Below are positions 17,856 through 24,715 of a stretch of 64,000 nt of DNA, in pieces (positions within the stretch are counted from its first letter, which is position 1; each line of letters opens with the position of its first letter). The notes under the pieces were generated by a model, which saw nothing but the letters and a program-made list of their open reading frames with translations, was not told the DNA's origin and did no database searches. The DNA comes from an uncultured Aquimarina sp. (GTDB lineage Bacteria; Bacteroidota; Bacteroidia; Flavobacteriales; Flavobacteriaceae), in NCBI GenBank assembly GCA_947493035.1, contig CANLOW010000001.1, positions 186,001 to 250,000 of the forward strand, in the 5' to 3' direction. Position numbers and translations under genes: made by a program.

Positions 17856-17903
17856 TAAATAGTAAGAGGTCTTTACAACGTTGTAAAGACCTCTTACTAT
17901 TTA
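17856..17903. terminator. 48-nt perfect palindrome, likely strong bidirectional terminator
   Basis: Two 24-nt arms (17856-17879 and 17880-17903) are exact reverse complements with no spacer. The transcript would form a stem of about 22 bp with a minimal loop. It lies 48 bp after the stop of the lipoprotein gene and is followed by a weak T-rich tract, so termination of the receptor operon is the simplest role. The arm length and zero spacer are unusual compared with the other terminators in the window. Confidence 0.7.
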
Positions 17904-18304
17904 ATTCATTTTCTTTTTAAAACTATGCAATTCCCTATAGCGCTCAATGAGAACATAGCATTCTATCCTGCTTTTTTGTGCATTCGAACAACTTGCTGTT
18001 TCGAATCTTGTAGAGGTATTACGAGATTAGACCTATTAGAATATTAACTAGCTTAGAAAAAGCCTATAAAACATCTATATTGAATATAAAATAGAAGGAG
18101 AGGCTGGTAGTATTATACCATTTGGCATAATCAATAAAAGCCTAGCGGTTGCATTTATCTATTAACTCTAACTGTAAAGGGAGTGTTTTTGATCCGCCAG
18201 GCTTATTAGAAGTAACATTTCCGTTTGATATACGCCGGGGTTAGAATACTATGGAAAACTAACCCCTTTGTATATACCTAAAAACAAATGGAAAGTGCTT
18301 TATA
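17904..18304 (+). other. Gene-free stretch with decayed coding remnants
   Basis: No intact frame exists here. Plus-strand pieces still look protein-like but shift frame: EYKIEGEAGSIIPFGIINKS followed by LAVAFIY (near 18090-18165), KGSVFDPPGLLEVTFPFDI (near 18177-18235) and GLEYYGKLTPLYIPKNKWKV (near 18235-18297). Stops and frame changes separate them, so this seems to be a gene eroded by at least two indels. I do not recognise the family. It ends just short of the flavodoxin stop on the opposite strand. Confidence 0.45.
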
Positions 18305-18850
18305 TTATATTGTTATATGCTCTGCTAAAAGAACTGTATTCAATTCCTTTTTTACTTGATCGATCCATGTAGTTAATCGTTCATCATTTAATTGCGATTC
18401 ATTATCATTATCAAGTGCAAGTCCATAAAATTGACTTTCATCATCATCAACAAATGCAACAGAATCTGTATGTCGATAGCCTTCGGTAGGCCAGTAGCCT
18501 ATAACTTTGCCCCCGTTATCTATAACTACTTTAGCCAAAATACCGATGCCATCAACAAAATATTCTGCATATCCTATTTGGTCTCCTAGACCATATATCG
18601 CTACAATTTTATCTGTGAAATCTATAGCTTGAAAGTCATCAAAAAAAGTTTCCCAATCGCTTTGCAAGTCTCCATCATACCATGTAGATAATCCTAAAAC
18701 AAGTACTTTATACTGTTCTAAATCCTCGATAGTAGCATCTCCTATCTCCATTACTTCCAAATCATCACTACCCCAAATTTCAACAAAGTCTTTTGTGATA
18801 TCATCTGTAACCCCGGTATCAGATCCGTAAAACAATCCTATCTTTTCCAT
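18305..18850 (-). CDS. fldA: Flavodoxin, long-chain
   Basis: Flavodoxin is a soluble FMN electron carrier that replaces ferredoxin when iron is short. The 181 residues start MEKIGLFYGSDTGVTDDI, whose GSDTGVT is a variant of the GSSTGNTE phosphate loop; the FMN-ring segments are GLSTWYDGDLQSDW (about 54-67) and YGLGDQIGYAEYFVDG (about 86-101), and the later insertion places it in the long-chain class. It is transcribed alone, divergent from a small cysteine-rich protein. Its promoter region carries TATATTTG at 18876-18883 and, 5 bp further upstream, the candidate operator also found before the TonB receptor, fitting iron control. Confidence 0.93.
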   Translation of the reverse strand: MEKIGLFYGSDTGVTDDITKDFVEIWGSDDLEVMEIGDATIEDLEQYKVLVLGLSTWYDGDLQSDWETFFDDFQAIDFTDKIVAIYGLGDQIGYAEYFVDGIGILAKVVIDNGGKVIGYWPTEGYRHTDSVAFVDDDESQFYGLALDNDNESQLNDERLTTWIDQVKKELNTVLLAEHITI

Positions 18851-18875
18851 AATTCGATTTTCACTGATTTCAATT

Positions 18876-18883
18876 CAAATATA
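18876..18883 (-). promoter_or_regulatory. -7 element of flavodoxin
   Basis: Minus-strand TATATTTG, identical to the -7 box of the TonB receptor operon, 25 bp before the flavodoxin ATG. Confidence 0.6.
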
Positions 18884-18888
18884 ATACT

Positions 18889-18908
18889 ATTTTAAATTAT
18901 TCTAAATA
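18889..18908 (-). promoter_or_regulatory. Candidate iron-responsive operator upstream of flavodoxin
   Basis: Read on the minus strand, this 20-mer starts TATTTAGAAT and ends TTTAAAAT; 16 of 20 positions equal the site at 13921-13940. The spacing to the -7 box is 5 bp here and 4 bp there. The centre TTAGAAT-A-ATTTAAA is an imperfect 7-1-7 dyad as expected for a Fur-type site. Confidence 0.5.
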
Positions 18909-18943
18909 AAAATAATATCTATATTTAAAAAAAATATAATTCA

Positions 18944-19300
18944 ATGCATTATTTAAAACCTGTATACCACAATAGTATTGGTACTACTTATATTATAACA
19001 AGTGATTTAGAAGAGAATAATTTTCAAAAAATTCAACTGCAATTAGCCGAACTAGCCATATTACTTTCTATACAAGAATTAAAACACCTATTAAAAATTA
19101 TAGATACTTCTAGGAAAGGCTGTGAATGTAAAGGCTGTGGAAAAAAATACTGTTTCAAATTAATCAAATGCGATACCACTTTTGCACAAATACATTTTAA
19201 AACAACTGCTAAAAATGTAAATGGATTAGAAGAGCTAATTCAAGGCACTTTGTTCGAATTAGCTATGGAAGATTTATTAACAGCAAATGAGATTGACTAA
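18944..19300 (+). CDS. Small cysteine-rich protein, unknown
   Basis: A 118-residue soluble protein starting at ATG 18944. The first 50 residues include a helical, Leu-rich part (NFQKIQLQLAELAILLSIQELKHLL). Residues about 59-76 carry a compact cysteine cluster, C-E-C-K-G-C-G-K-K-Y-C-x5-C, which could bind a metal or an Fe-S cluster. The rest is a short beta part and a C-terminal helix. It is divergent from flavodoxin and shares the intergenic region holding the candidate iron operator, so an iron-linked role is possible. I do not recognise the family. Confidence 0.7.
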   Translation: MHYLKPVYHNSIGTTYIITSDLEENNFQKIQLQLAELAILLSIQELKHLLKIIDTSRKGCECKGCGKKYCFKLIKCDTTFAQIHFKTTAKNVNGLEELIQGTLFELAMEDLLTANEID

Positions 19301-19340
19301 TAGCATCCACTTAGATAAATTATTGAAATGATAACTACAT

Positions 19341-19373
19341 TAAAAAAAGTCCAAGCTATTTAATACTTGGACT
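19341..19373 (-). terminator. Terminator of the third exbD gene
   Basis: An 8-bp perfect stem (19348-19355 with 19366-19373) with a 10-nt loop; on the minus strand it is followed by a run of seven T. It sits between convergent genes. Confidence 0.7.
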
Positions 19374-19404
19374 CTATATGATACATTTAAAATTTAAATG
19401 ACAA

Positions 19405-20007
19405 TTAACTCTCTGATTCAGATTCAGAAATCCTTTCAGGAAAAAGGCTTTTAATGTAATCTCTTTTGTTTTTTAATGCTTCTTTTTCTGTAGACCCATC
19501 TTCAGCGGCTTTCCATTTACTGGTTATACTTCGAAAAGACTCACCATATAAACGTACAGATTCACGATCTCTTAGATGATTATAAGCTGCTATCAACTCG
19601 TTTTGAACAGCAATAAAAGTACTGTAGCTAGTTTCTCTACTATTACTAACTGCTATTACAGCTTTTGAAGGATGCGAGGACAAATTAATCACTTGTTTTC
19701 CTTTACAGTAATTACAATTCCCTTTCCCATTATTATCCAAAAAGGCAATTGTAGCTTCCCTAAGCTGAGAGATATCCATCGGTTCTTGTTCGACCAATAA
19801 ATTATTATTACGATTAATAGAAACTTCAAAAAGATCCATCTTTCGTATTGGAGGCGGATCAACAGGTCCATCTATTTTAGGCGGTAATCGACGGTTGATT
19901 CCAATATCAGACGCGAGCGTAGTCGTAACTAAAAAGAAGATTAATAACAAAAATGCGATATCGGCCATTGAGCCGGCATTAACTTCGGGTGCATTTCTCT
20001 TTGACAT
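19405..20007 (-). CDS. exbD: ExbD/TolR-family protein, paralogue of the operon copy
   Basis: ExbD-type proteins have one membrane helix and a periplasmic domain and, with an ExbB pentamer, pass proton-motive energy to TonB or related proteins. This 200-residue copy shows the canonical start NAGSMADIAFLLLIFFLVTTT with the proton-carrying Asp at residue 17. It is close to the copy at 20670-21269 throughout, including an inserted segment with a CxxC (NCNYCKGKQV) and the later LIAAYNHLRDRES part. It is separated from the exbB operon by a strong terminator and has its own terminator, so it is probably transcribed separately. It looks like a tandem duplicate. Confidence 0.9.
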   Translation of the reverse strand: MSKRNAPEVNAGSMADIAFLLLIFFLVTTTLASDIGINRRLPPKIDGPVDPPPIRKMDLFEVSINRNNNLLVEQEPMDISQLREATIAFLDNNGKGNCNYCKGKQVINLSSHPSKAVIAVSNSRETSYSTFIAVQNELIAAYNHLRDRESVRLYGESFRSITSKWKAAEDGSTEKEALKNKRDYIKSLFPERISESESES

Positions 20008-20109
20008 ATGAAATAGTTTAAATGATTACAAAACAACTGAACGCACATCTGTACAGTAACACGTTATTAAAACGTTATAGTTGAATAGGTATCACAATGA
20101 CTATACCAT

Positions 20110-20142
20110 AAAAAAATAAAGGCCGCTAATAGCGGCCTTTAT
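20110..20142 (-). terminator. Terminator of the exbB-exbD operon
   Basis: A 12-bp perfect GC-containing stem (20116-20127 with 20131-20142), loop AAT, followed on the minus strand by a T tract. Confidence 0.85.
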
Positions 20143-20166
20143 CATATAGTGTAATAAGATTACTTA

Positions 20167-20646
20167 CTATTTTTTCTTAGTAGGATCTCCATTAACAGTA
20201 GCGTAGTTAATCTTTAATTGATTTACTTCTCTTAACTGTTCTTTTACATCTCCTATTAATCCCATATTAGTACTTCTATCAACTTTCAAAGCTGCTAGTA
20301 ATTTACCTACTTGAGTTTCTCCTACTCGATTTCTATTCTCTTGAACAAAATTCTGGATCTCAGTTACATTACTCACCATTTTGTCATCTAACTGAACTTT
20401 GGCTTCTGTACCGTACTTCTTATATCCAGGACCAGGTTTACCAGCATATACATACATTATCGGAGATTTTTTATCTAGCTTCTCTACTTGATCCGCAGAA
20501 GGCAATGTATTCTCTATAAATAATGTGTTCTCACGCATAACAGTTGCTACCATGAAAAAGAAAAGTAACATAAATACAATGTCAGGAAGTGACGCTGTAG
20601 AAATCGCTGGAAGCTCTTTACCTCCGCCTTTATTAAATTTTGACAT
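20167..20646 (-). CDS. exbD: ExbD/TolR-family protein, short form
   Basis: A 159-residue ExbD-type protein, last in the exbB operon. The helix ISTASLPDIVFMLLFFFMVATVM (about 15-37) carries the functional Asp (PDIVF), and the periplasmic part contains YVYAGKPGPGYKKYG. It lacks the CxxC insert of the two longer paralogues. Paired long and short ExbD proteins behind one ExbB are common in Flavobacteriaceae; they may form a heterodimer in the ExbB pore. The preceding gene ends 23 bp upstream. Confidence 0.92.
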   Translation of the reverse strand: MSKFNKGGGKELPAISTASLPDIVFMLLFFFMVATVMRENTLFIENTLPSADQVEKLDKKSPIMYVYAGKPGPGYKKYGTEAKVQLDDKMVSNVTEIQNFVQENRNRVGETQVGKLLAALKVDRSTNMGLIGDVKEQLREVNQLKINYATVNGDPTKKK

Positions 20647-20669
20647 CTTTCACTTTTTTTGGTTAACAA

Positions 20670-21269
20670 CTATTCTTTAGCTTCAGATTCAGAAATCTTT
20701 TCTGGAAAAAGCTTTTTGATTTCCTCTCTTTTCTTGTCCCATTCTTCTTTTTCTTCATCACTCTCAGCCTTCTTCCATTTCTGTACGATGCTTAAAAATG
20801 ACTCACCAAATAGTCGTTGAGCTTCTCTGTTTCTAAGAAAGTTATATGCTGCAATCAATTCATTTTGAATAGCTATGTAAGAACCATAATTGGTTTCACG
20901 GCTATTTTGAACTGATATTACGGCTTTGTTAGGGTGTGCAGATAAATTCTCATCTTTTTTCCCTTTACAATAAGCACATTTTCCATCACCATTATTATCT
21001 AAGAAAGCAATTGTTGCTTCTCTTAAATCTTTAAGCTCCATTGGTTGTTCTTCCACCAATAGCTGATTATCCTTACTTACTACAACAGTAAACAAGTTTT
21101 TCTGCTTGATAATTGGCGGAGTAATCCTATCATCGAACTTCGGAGGTAACTTACGATTGATACCAGTATCTGATTCAATAGTTGTAGTTACTAAGAAGAA
21201 AATCAATAATAAAAATGCAATGTCGGCCATCGAGCCGGCATTAACTTCGGGTGCTGCTCTTTTTGCCAT
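20670..21269 (-). CDS. exbD: ExbD/TolR-family protein, long form with CxxC insert
   Basis: A 199-residue ExbD with helix NAGSMADIAFLLLIFFLVTTT (about 10-30, Asp17). Its periplasmic domain has a segment with KCAYCKGKK (a CxxC pair) not found in classical ExbD, which is near 140 residues. The gene starts 5 bp after the four-helix protein gene and lies 23 bp before the short exbD, so they are cotranscribed. The CxxC is conserved in the paralogue at 19405-20007, hinting at a disulphide or metal site in the periplasm. Confidence 0.93.
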   Translation of the reverse strand: MAKRAAPEVNAGSMADIAFLLLIFFLVTTTIESDTGINRKLPPKFDDRITPPIIKQKNLFTVVVSKDNQLLVEEQPMELKDLREATIAFLDNNGDGKCAYCKGKKDENLSAHPNKAVISVQNSRETNYGSYIAIQNELIAAYNFLRNREAQRLFGESFLSIVQKWKKAESDEEKEEWDKKREEIKKLFPEKISESEAKE

Positions 21270-21274
21270 AATTA

Positions 21275-21748
21275 TTAGTTGCTAATTGATTTTTTGATTC
21301 CTGAAACTACCATAGCTCCAAGGGTACCTGCAATCAAAATATAAAATACTTTTAACCCAGCGTCAACCCACTTTGTAGTGCTTGCTCCAATCTGAGTTCC
21401 ATCAATTAGAGTTACATCTTCTCCTTTAGCGGTAAAGTAAGCTATAGCAACTACTACAGCAAAAGCAACAACGCCTAATAATGTCTTTTTAAGACTAGAA
21501 GGGTTTTTGATTAGACCACTAATAATTGTGACTACAGTTACAATTAATAATATAATTGAAACAATAAGCGCAACATTATACAATGGTGTTACATAAGGAG
21601 CTGTTTGACTTAATGGTAAGTCTAAAGCCTCCTCTGCTCCATTTTCTAATACTAGTGCATTTAGTCCTTTGCTCATGGTATACAAAAACACTCCTGATAC
21701 CAAGCCAACGACTAATACTAGATATGATACTATTTTTGAAATTTTCAT
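21275..21748 (-). CDS. Four-helix membrane protein of the exbB operon, unknown
   Basis: A 157-residue protein with helices at about 7-25, 53-80, 88-107 and 127-152 and a short extracytoplasmic loop between helices 1 and 2. It is encoded between exbB and exbD, an arrangement I recall from other Flavobacteriia, with 91 bp to exbB and 5 bp to exbD. It may be an accessory subunit of the ExbB-ExbD motor; no catalytic motif is visible. Confidence 0.75.
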   Translation of the reverse strand: MKISKIVSYLVLVVGLVSGVFLYTMSKGLNALVLENGAEEALDLPLSQTAPYVTPLYNVALIVSIILLIVTVVTIISGLIKNPSSLKKTLLGVVAFAVVVAIAYFTAKGEDVTLIDGTQIGASTTKWVDAGLKVFYILIAGTLGAMVVSGIKKSISN

Positions 21749-21839
21749 GGTTTTTAGTTTTTTAAAGCCTGCAAATGCTGACTTGTATGATAAAAATTAC
21801 ACTTTACTTTAGATTTTATTTCTAAAGTCTAGGCAACCA

Positions 21840-22616
21840 TTACTTCTTTTTGTTTGCTACTAAAATATCGATCAATGAGATAGAAGCATCTTCCATATCA
21901 TTTACAATAGAATCGATTTTAGATACGATGTAGTTGTAAAAAATTTGAAGAATAATCGCAACAACAAGACCAAATACAGTCGTTAAAAGTGCTACTTTAA
22001 TACCTCCTGCAACTAATGATGGATCCATTGCTCCTGCAGTTTGAATCTTATCAAATGCCTGGATCATACCGATTACCGTACCCATAAACCCTAACATCGG
22101 TGCTAAAGCGATAAATAAAGATAACCAAGAAACGTTTTTCTCTAATTGTCCCATTTGAACACCTCCGTAAGCAACTACTGCTTTTTCAGCAGCTTCAATG
22201 CTTTCGTCAGCTCTATCCAAACCTTGGTAGTAGATAGAAGCTACAGGACCTTTTGTATTTCTACATACTTCCTTAGCTGCTTCAACCCCTCCAGACGCTA
22301 AAGCATCTTCTACATTTTTTTGTAATTTTTTAGAATTTGAAGTTGAAAGATTCAAGAAAATGATTCTTTCGATAGCGATAGCTAATCCTAAGATTAAACA
22401 AATCAATACGATCCCCATAAATTCTGGACCCCCTTGTATAAAACGGTCTTTCAATCCTTGGTGGAAAGATTTTTTAACTACTGGCGCATTTGCAGCTTCC
22501 TCCTGTACTACTTCAACGGCTGTAGATTCAACAGCAGCTTCTGCTGTGTTAGCATTAGCAATGTTTGAAATCATCATTGCACCTGCGATAGCTAAAATTG
22601 AAAAAATTTTTTTCAT
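21840..22616 (-). CDS. exbB: MotA/TolQ/ExbB proton-channel protein
   Basis: The ExbB-type subunit forms the pentameric proton channel that powers TonB-dependent uptake or related envelope processes. The 258 residues begin with a signal-peptide-like helix and a 30-residue Ala/Glu/Val-rich periplasmic stretch absent from classical ExbB. Three helices follow: about 67-90, 148-180 and 190-225. The signature APMLGFMGTVIGMIQAFDKI and the Thr-containing VALLTTVFGLVVAI are present. First gene of a four-gene operon. A -7 box lies at 22714-22721. The neighbouring TonB receptor locus could be one user of this motor. Confidence 0.94.
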   Translation of the reverse strand: MKKIFSILAIAGAMMISNIANANTAEAAVESTAVEVVQEEAANAPVVKKSFHQGLKDRFIQGGPEFMGIVLICLILGLAIAIERIIFLNLSTSNSKKLQKNVEDALASGGVEAAKEVCRNTKGPVASIYYQGLDRADESIEAAEKAVVAYGGVQMGQLEKNVSWLSLFIALAPMLGFMGTVIGMIQAFDKIQTAGAMDPSLVAGGIKVALLTTVFGLVVAIILQIFYNYIVSKIDSIVNDMEDASISLIDILVANKKK

Positions 22617-22645
22617 CAGTTCAAGTCTTAAGATTTTTTTTTAAG

Positions 22646-22666
22646 TTTTAATTTTTGTTCTAAATA
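22646..22666 (-). promoter_or_regulatory. Partial match to the candidate iron operator in the exbB leader
   Basis: The minus strand reads TATTTAGAAC then A-rich sequence and TTAAAA. The first ten bases equal the site at 13921-13930, but the inner spacing differs by 1 bp and the site lies downstream of the only -7 box seen. Weak. Confidence 0.25.
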
Positions 22667-22713
22667 TTATAAGTAAAATACTAAGTCATTACAGTCTTCA
22701 CCATAATGGCTAT

Positions 22714-22721
22714 CAAAAATA
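22714..22721 (-). promoter_or_regulatory. -7 element of the exbB operon
   Basis: Minus-strand TATTTTTG fits TAnnTTTG, about 98 bp before the exbB ATG, implying a leader of about 90 nt. Confidence 0.4.
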
Positions 22722-22791
22722 CATCAACATTTTTTTTAACGGTAACAAATAAATAAAAATTTAATCGTTTTCTAAAATAGAATTACCTTTT

Positions 22792-23793
22792 TTACCCCAT
22801 TTCACCACAATAATCTTTAAAAAAAGCTAGTTTGAATTCTAAAACGTTCGGTTTCCGATAGTAAAGCCAAGCTGCTTTTACAATAACCGATTCCAAAGTC
22901 ATATCATTTGCCGGTATTACTCCGATTTTATTTAACATATTGCTAGTTTCATAGACTCCTTGATCAACTTTCCCTTGATAACACTGTGTTTTATTAATGA
23001 CAATACCTCCAGAATTAGAGAATTTTCGCAACGCATCCATCAACCAAGGATATGTGGGTAACGTTCCTGAACCATAACTTTGTAAAATCAAAATATTGAC
23101 ACCAGGCTTCAGATGCTCTAAAAAAAGCTCTTTATTCAATAATGGATGCCAAGTAACTACGGCAATACCTTTTTGTGAAAAATGAGGCTGGAAGCTAAAA
23201 GTCGTTTTACTATTCAAAAAAAGAGAAGAGTTCATCCTGCCTTTTTCAAACATAGGCGCTGTATTAGGTGATCCAAAACCATCAAAACTAGAACTATGAA
23301 TTTTAGTTACTCTTGTTGCTCGAAAAAGTTTTTGATGAAAATACAATCCAACTTCAACAAAAGGGTTCTTCTTATTTTCTTTAGTTAAAAGTTCAAAAAC
23401 TCCTAGTACATTTTCTTTAGCATCTGTATTTGGATGCGAAATGGGCAATTGAGATCCTGTAAAAATGATAGGTTTCTCTAATCCTTGTAACATAAAACTA
23501 CATGCGGTTGCAGAATATGCCATAGTATCTGTACCATGTAAAACGACAAAAGCATCAAATGTATCTTTTTTTTGAAAGATCACATTTCCTATTTCCATCC
23601 ATGTATCTACGGAAGCATTAGCCGAATCAATAGGCTCTTCAAAAGAATAACTGGATAAGTTAGCTTTAACTTCTTTCAATTCTGGCATCTGAGACAACAA
23701 TGATGTTAAAGAAAAAGGAATTAAAACCCCTGATTCAGTATCAATTTCCATCCCAATTGTTCCGCCTGTATATATAATAAGTACGTCTTTCAC
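22792..23793 (-). CDS. ansA: Type I (cytoplasmic) L-asparaginase
   Basis: This enzyme hydrolyses asparagine to aspartate and ammonia. The 333 residues begin MKDVLIIYTGGTIGM, with the first catalytic Thr12 in TGGTIG, and the second motif HGTDTMAYSA holds Thr88 and Asp89. A Lys near residue 162 completes the site in this family. No signal peptide is present, so it should be cytoplasmic. It lies 24 bp downstream of tatD on the same strand and is likely cotranscribed. Confidence 0.93.
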   Translation of the reverse strand: MKDVLIIYTGGTIGMEIDTESGVLIPFSLTSLLSQMPELKEVKANLSSYSFEEPIDSANASVDTWMEIGNVIFQKKDTFDAFVVLHGTDTMAYSATACSFMLQGLEKPIIFTGSQLPISHPNTDAKENVLGVFELLTKENKKNPFVEVGLYFHQKLFRATRVTKIHSSSFDGFGSPNTAPMFEKGRMNSSLFLNSKTTFSFQPHFSQKGIAVVTWHPLLNKELFLEHLKPGVNILILQSYGSGTLPTYPWLMDALRKFSNSGGIVINKTQCYQGKVDQGVYETSNMLNKIGVIPANDMTLESVIVKAAWLYYRKPNVLEFKLAFFKDYCGEMG

Positions 23794-23817
23794 TTAACCA
23801 AAATAAATGTTATGATA

Positions 23818-24585
23818 TCAAATTCCAAAAACGGATTTCGAATTATCAGTAGTTACCCTAGCGATCTCTGCTAACGGAAGCTCATAAATATCTGAAAGCT
23901 TTTCTGCAATATGTACTAAATACGAAGACTCGTTTCGTTTCCCTCTAAATGGTGTAGGCGCTAAATAAGGAGCGTCAGTTTCTAAAACAATTTGTTCTAA
24001 TGGAATATCTTTTAAAAACGCATCAATTTTTCCATTTTTAAAAGTACTTACCCCACCGATACCCAGTTTCATATTGTAAGAAATAGCTTTTTCTGCTTGC
24101 TCTTTATTTCCCGTAAAGCAATGAAATATTCCACGCAATGTGTCTGCTTTTTGACTTTCTAACACTTCAAACACTTCATCAAAAGCATCTCTACAGTGTA
24201 TATTGATTGGCATTCCTCTCTCTTTAGCCCAATTCACTTGAATATTAAACGCATCTTGCTGAGACTCGCTAAATGTCTTATCCCAATACAAATCCATCCC
24301 AATTTCTCCAACTGCATAAAAGCCTCCTTTATCTAGCTCTTGCTTTACATGTGCTAACTCTTCTTTATAATTTTCTTTGACATGCGTTGGATGCAAACCC
24401 ATCATTAAAAATACATTTTCAGGGTAAGATTTTTTTAAAGCATACATAGATGATGTGTATGCTGAATCTATTGCAGGAATAAAAAAACGAGTTACACCTT
24501 CACTTATAGCTCTTTGTATCATTTCATCTCTATCATCACTAAAGGCTTCACTATATAAATGAGTATGAGTGTCTGTAAAAATCAT
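23818..24585 (-). CDS. tatD: TatD-family metal-dependent deoxyribonuclease
   Basis: The 255-residue TIM-barrel hydrolase has the metal ligands expected for TatD/YcfH: DTHTHL (His7, His9), Glu94 in VGEIGMDLYWD, His130 in NIHCRDA, His155 in GIFHCFTG and Asp204 in LETDAPYLAP. Members are 3'-5' exonucleases in DNA repair or D-aminoacyl-tRNA related quality control. It is the first gene of the tatD-ansA pair. Confidence 0.95.
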   Translation of the reverse strand: MIFTDTHTHLYSEAFSDDRDEMIQRAISEGVTRFFIPAIDSAYTSSMYALKKSYPENVFLMMGLHPTHVKENYKEELAHVKQELDKGGFYAVGEIGMDLYWDKTFSESQQDAFNIQVNWAKERGMPINIHCRDAFDEVFEVLESQKADTLRGIFHCFTGNKEQAEKAISYNMKLGIGGVSTFKNGKIDAFLKDIPLEQIVLETDAPYLAPTPFRGKRNESSYLVHIAEKLSDIYELPLAEIARVTTDNSKSVFGI

Positions 24586-24715
24586 AAATCAATCTTTTGT
24601 AATGCAAATTAAAGAATAAAACTCCCTTTAATCGACTCGTTTAAATATTGATAATAAGAAAAATCTTAACAATAAATAATATCAGTTTTTAGTTATAGAC
24701 AAACAAAAACTAAAT

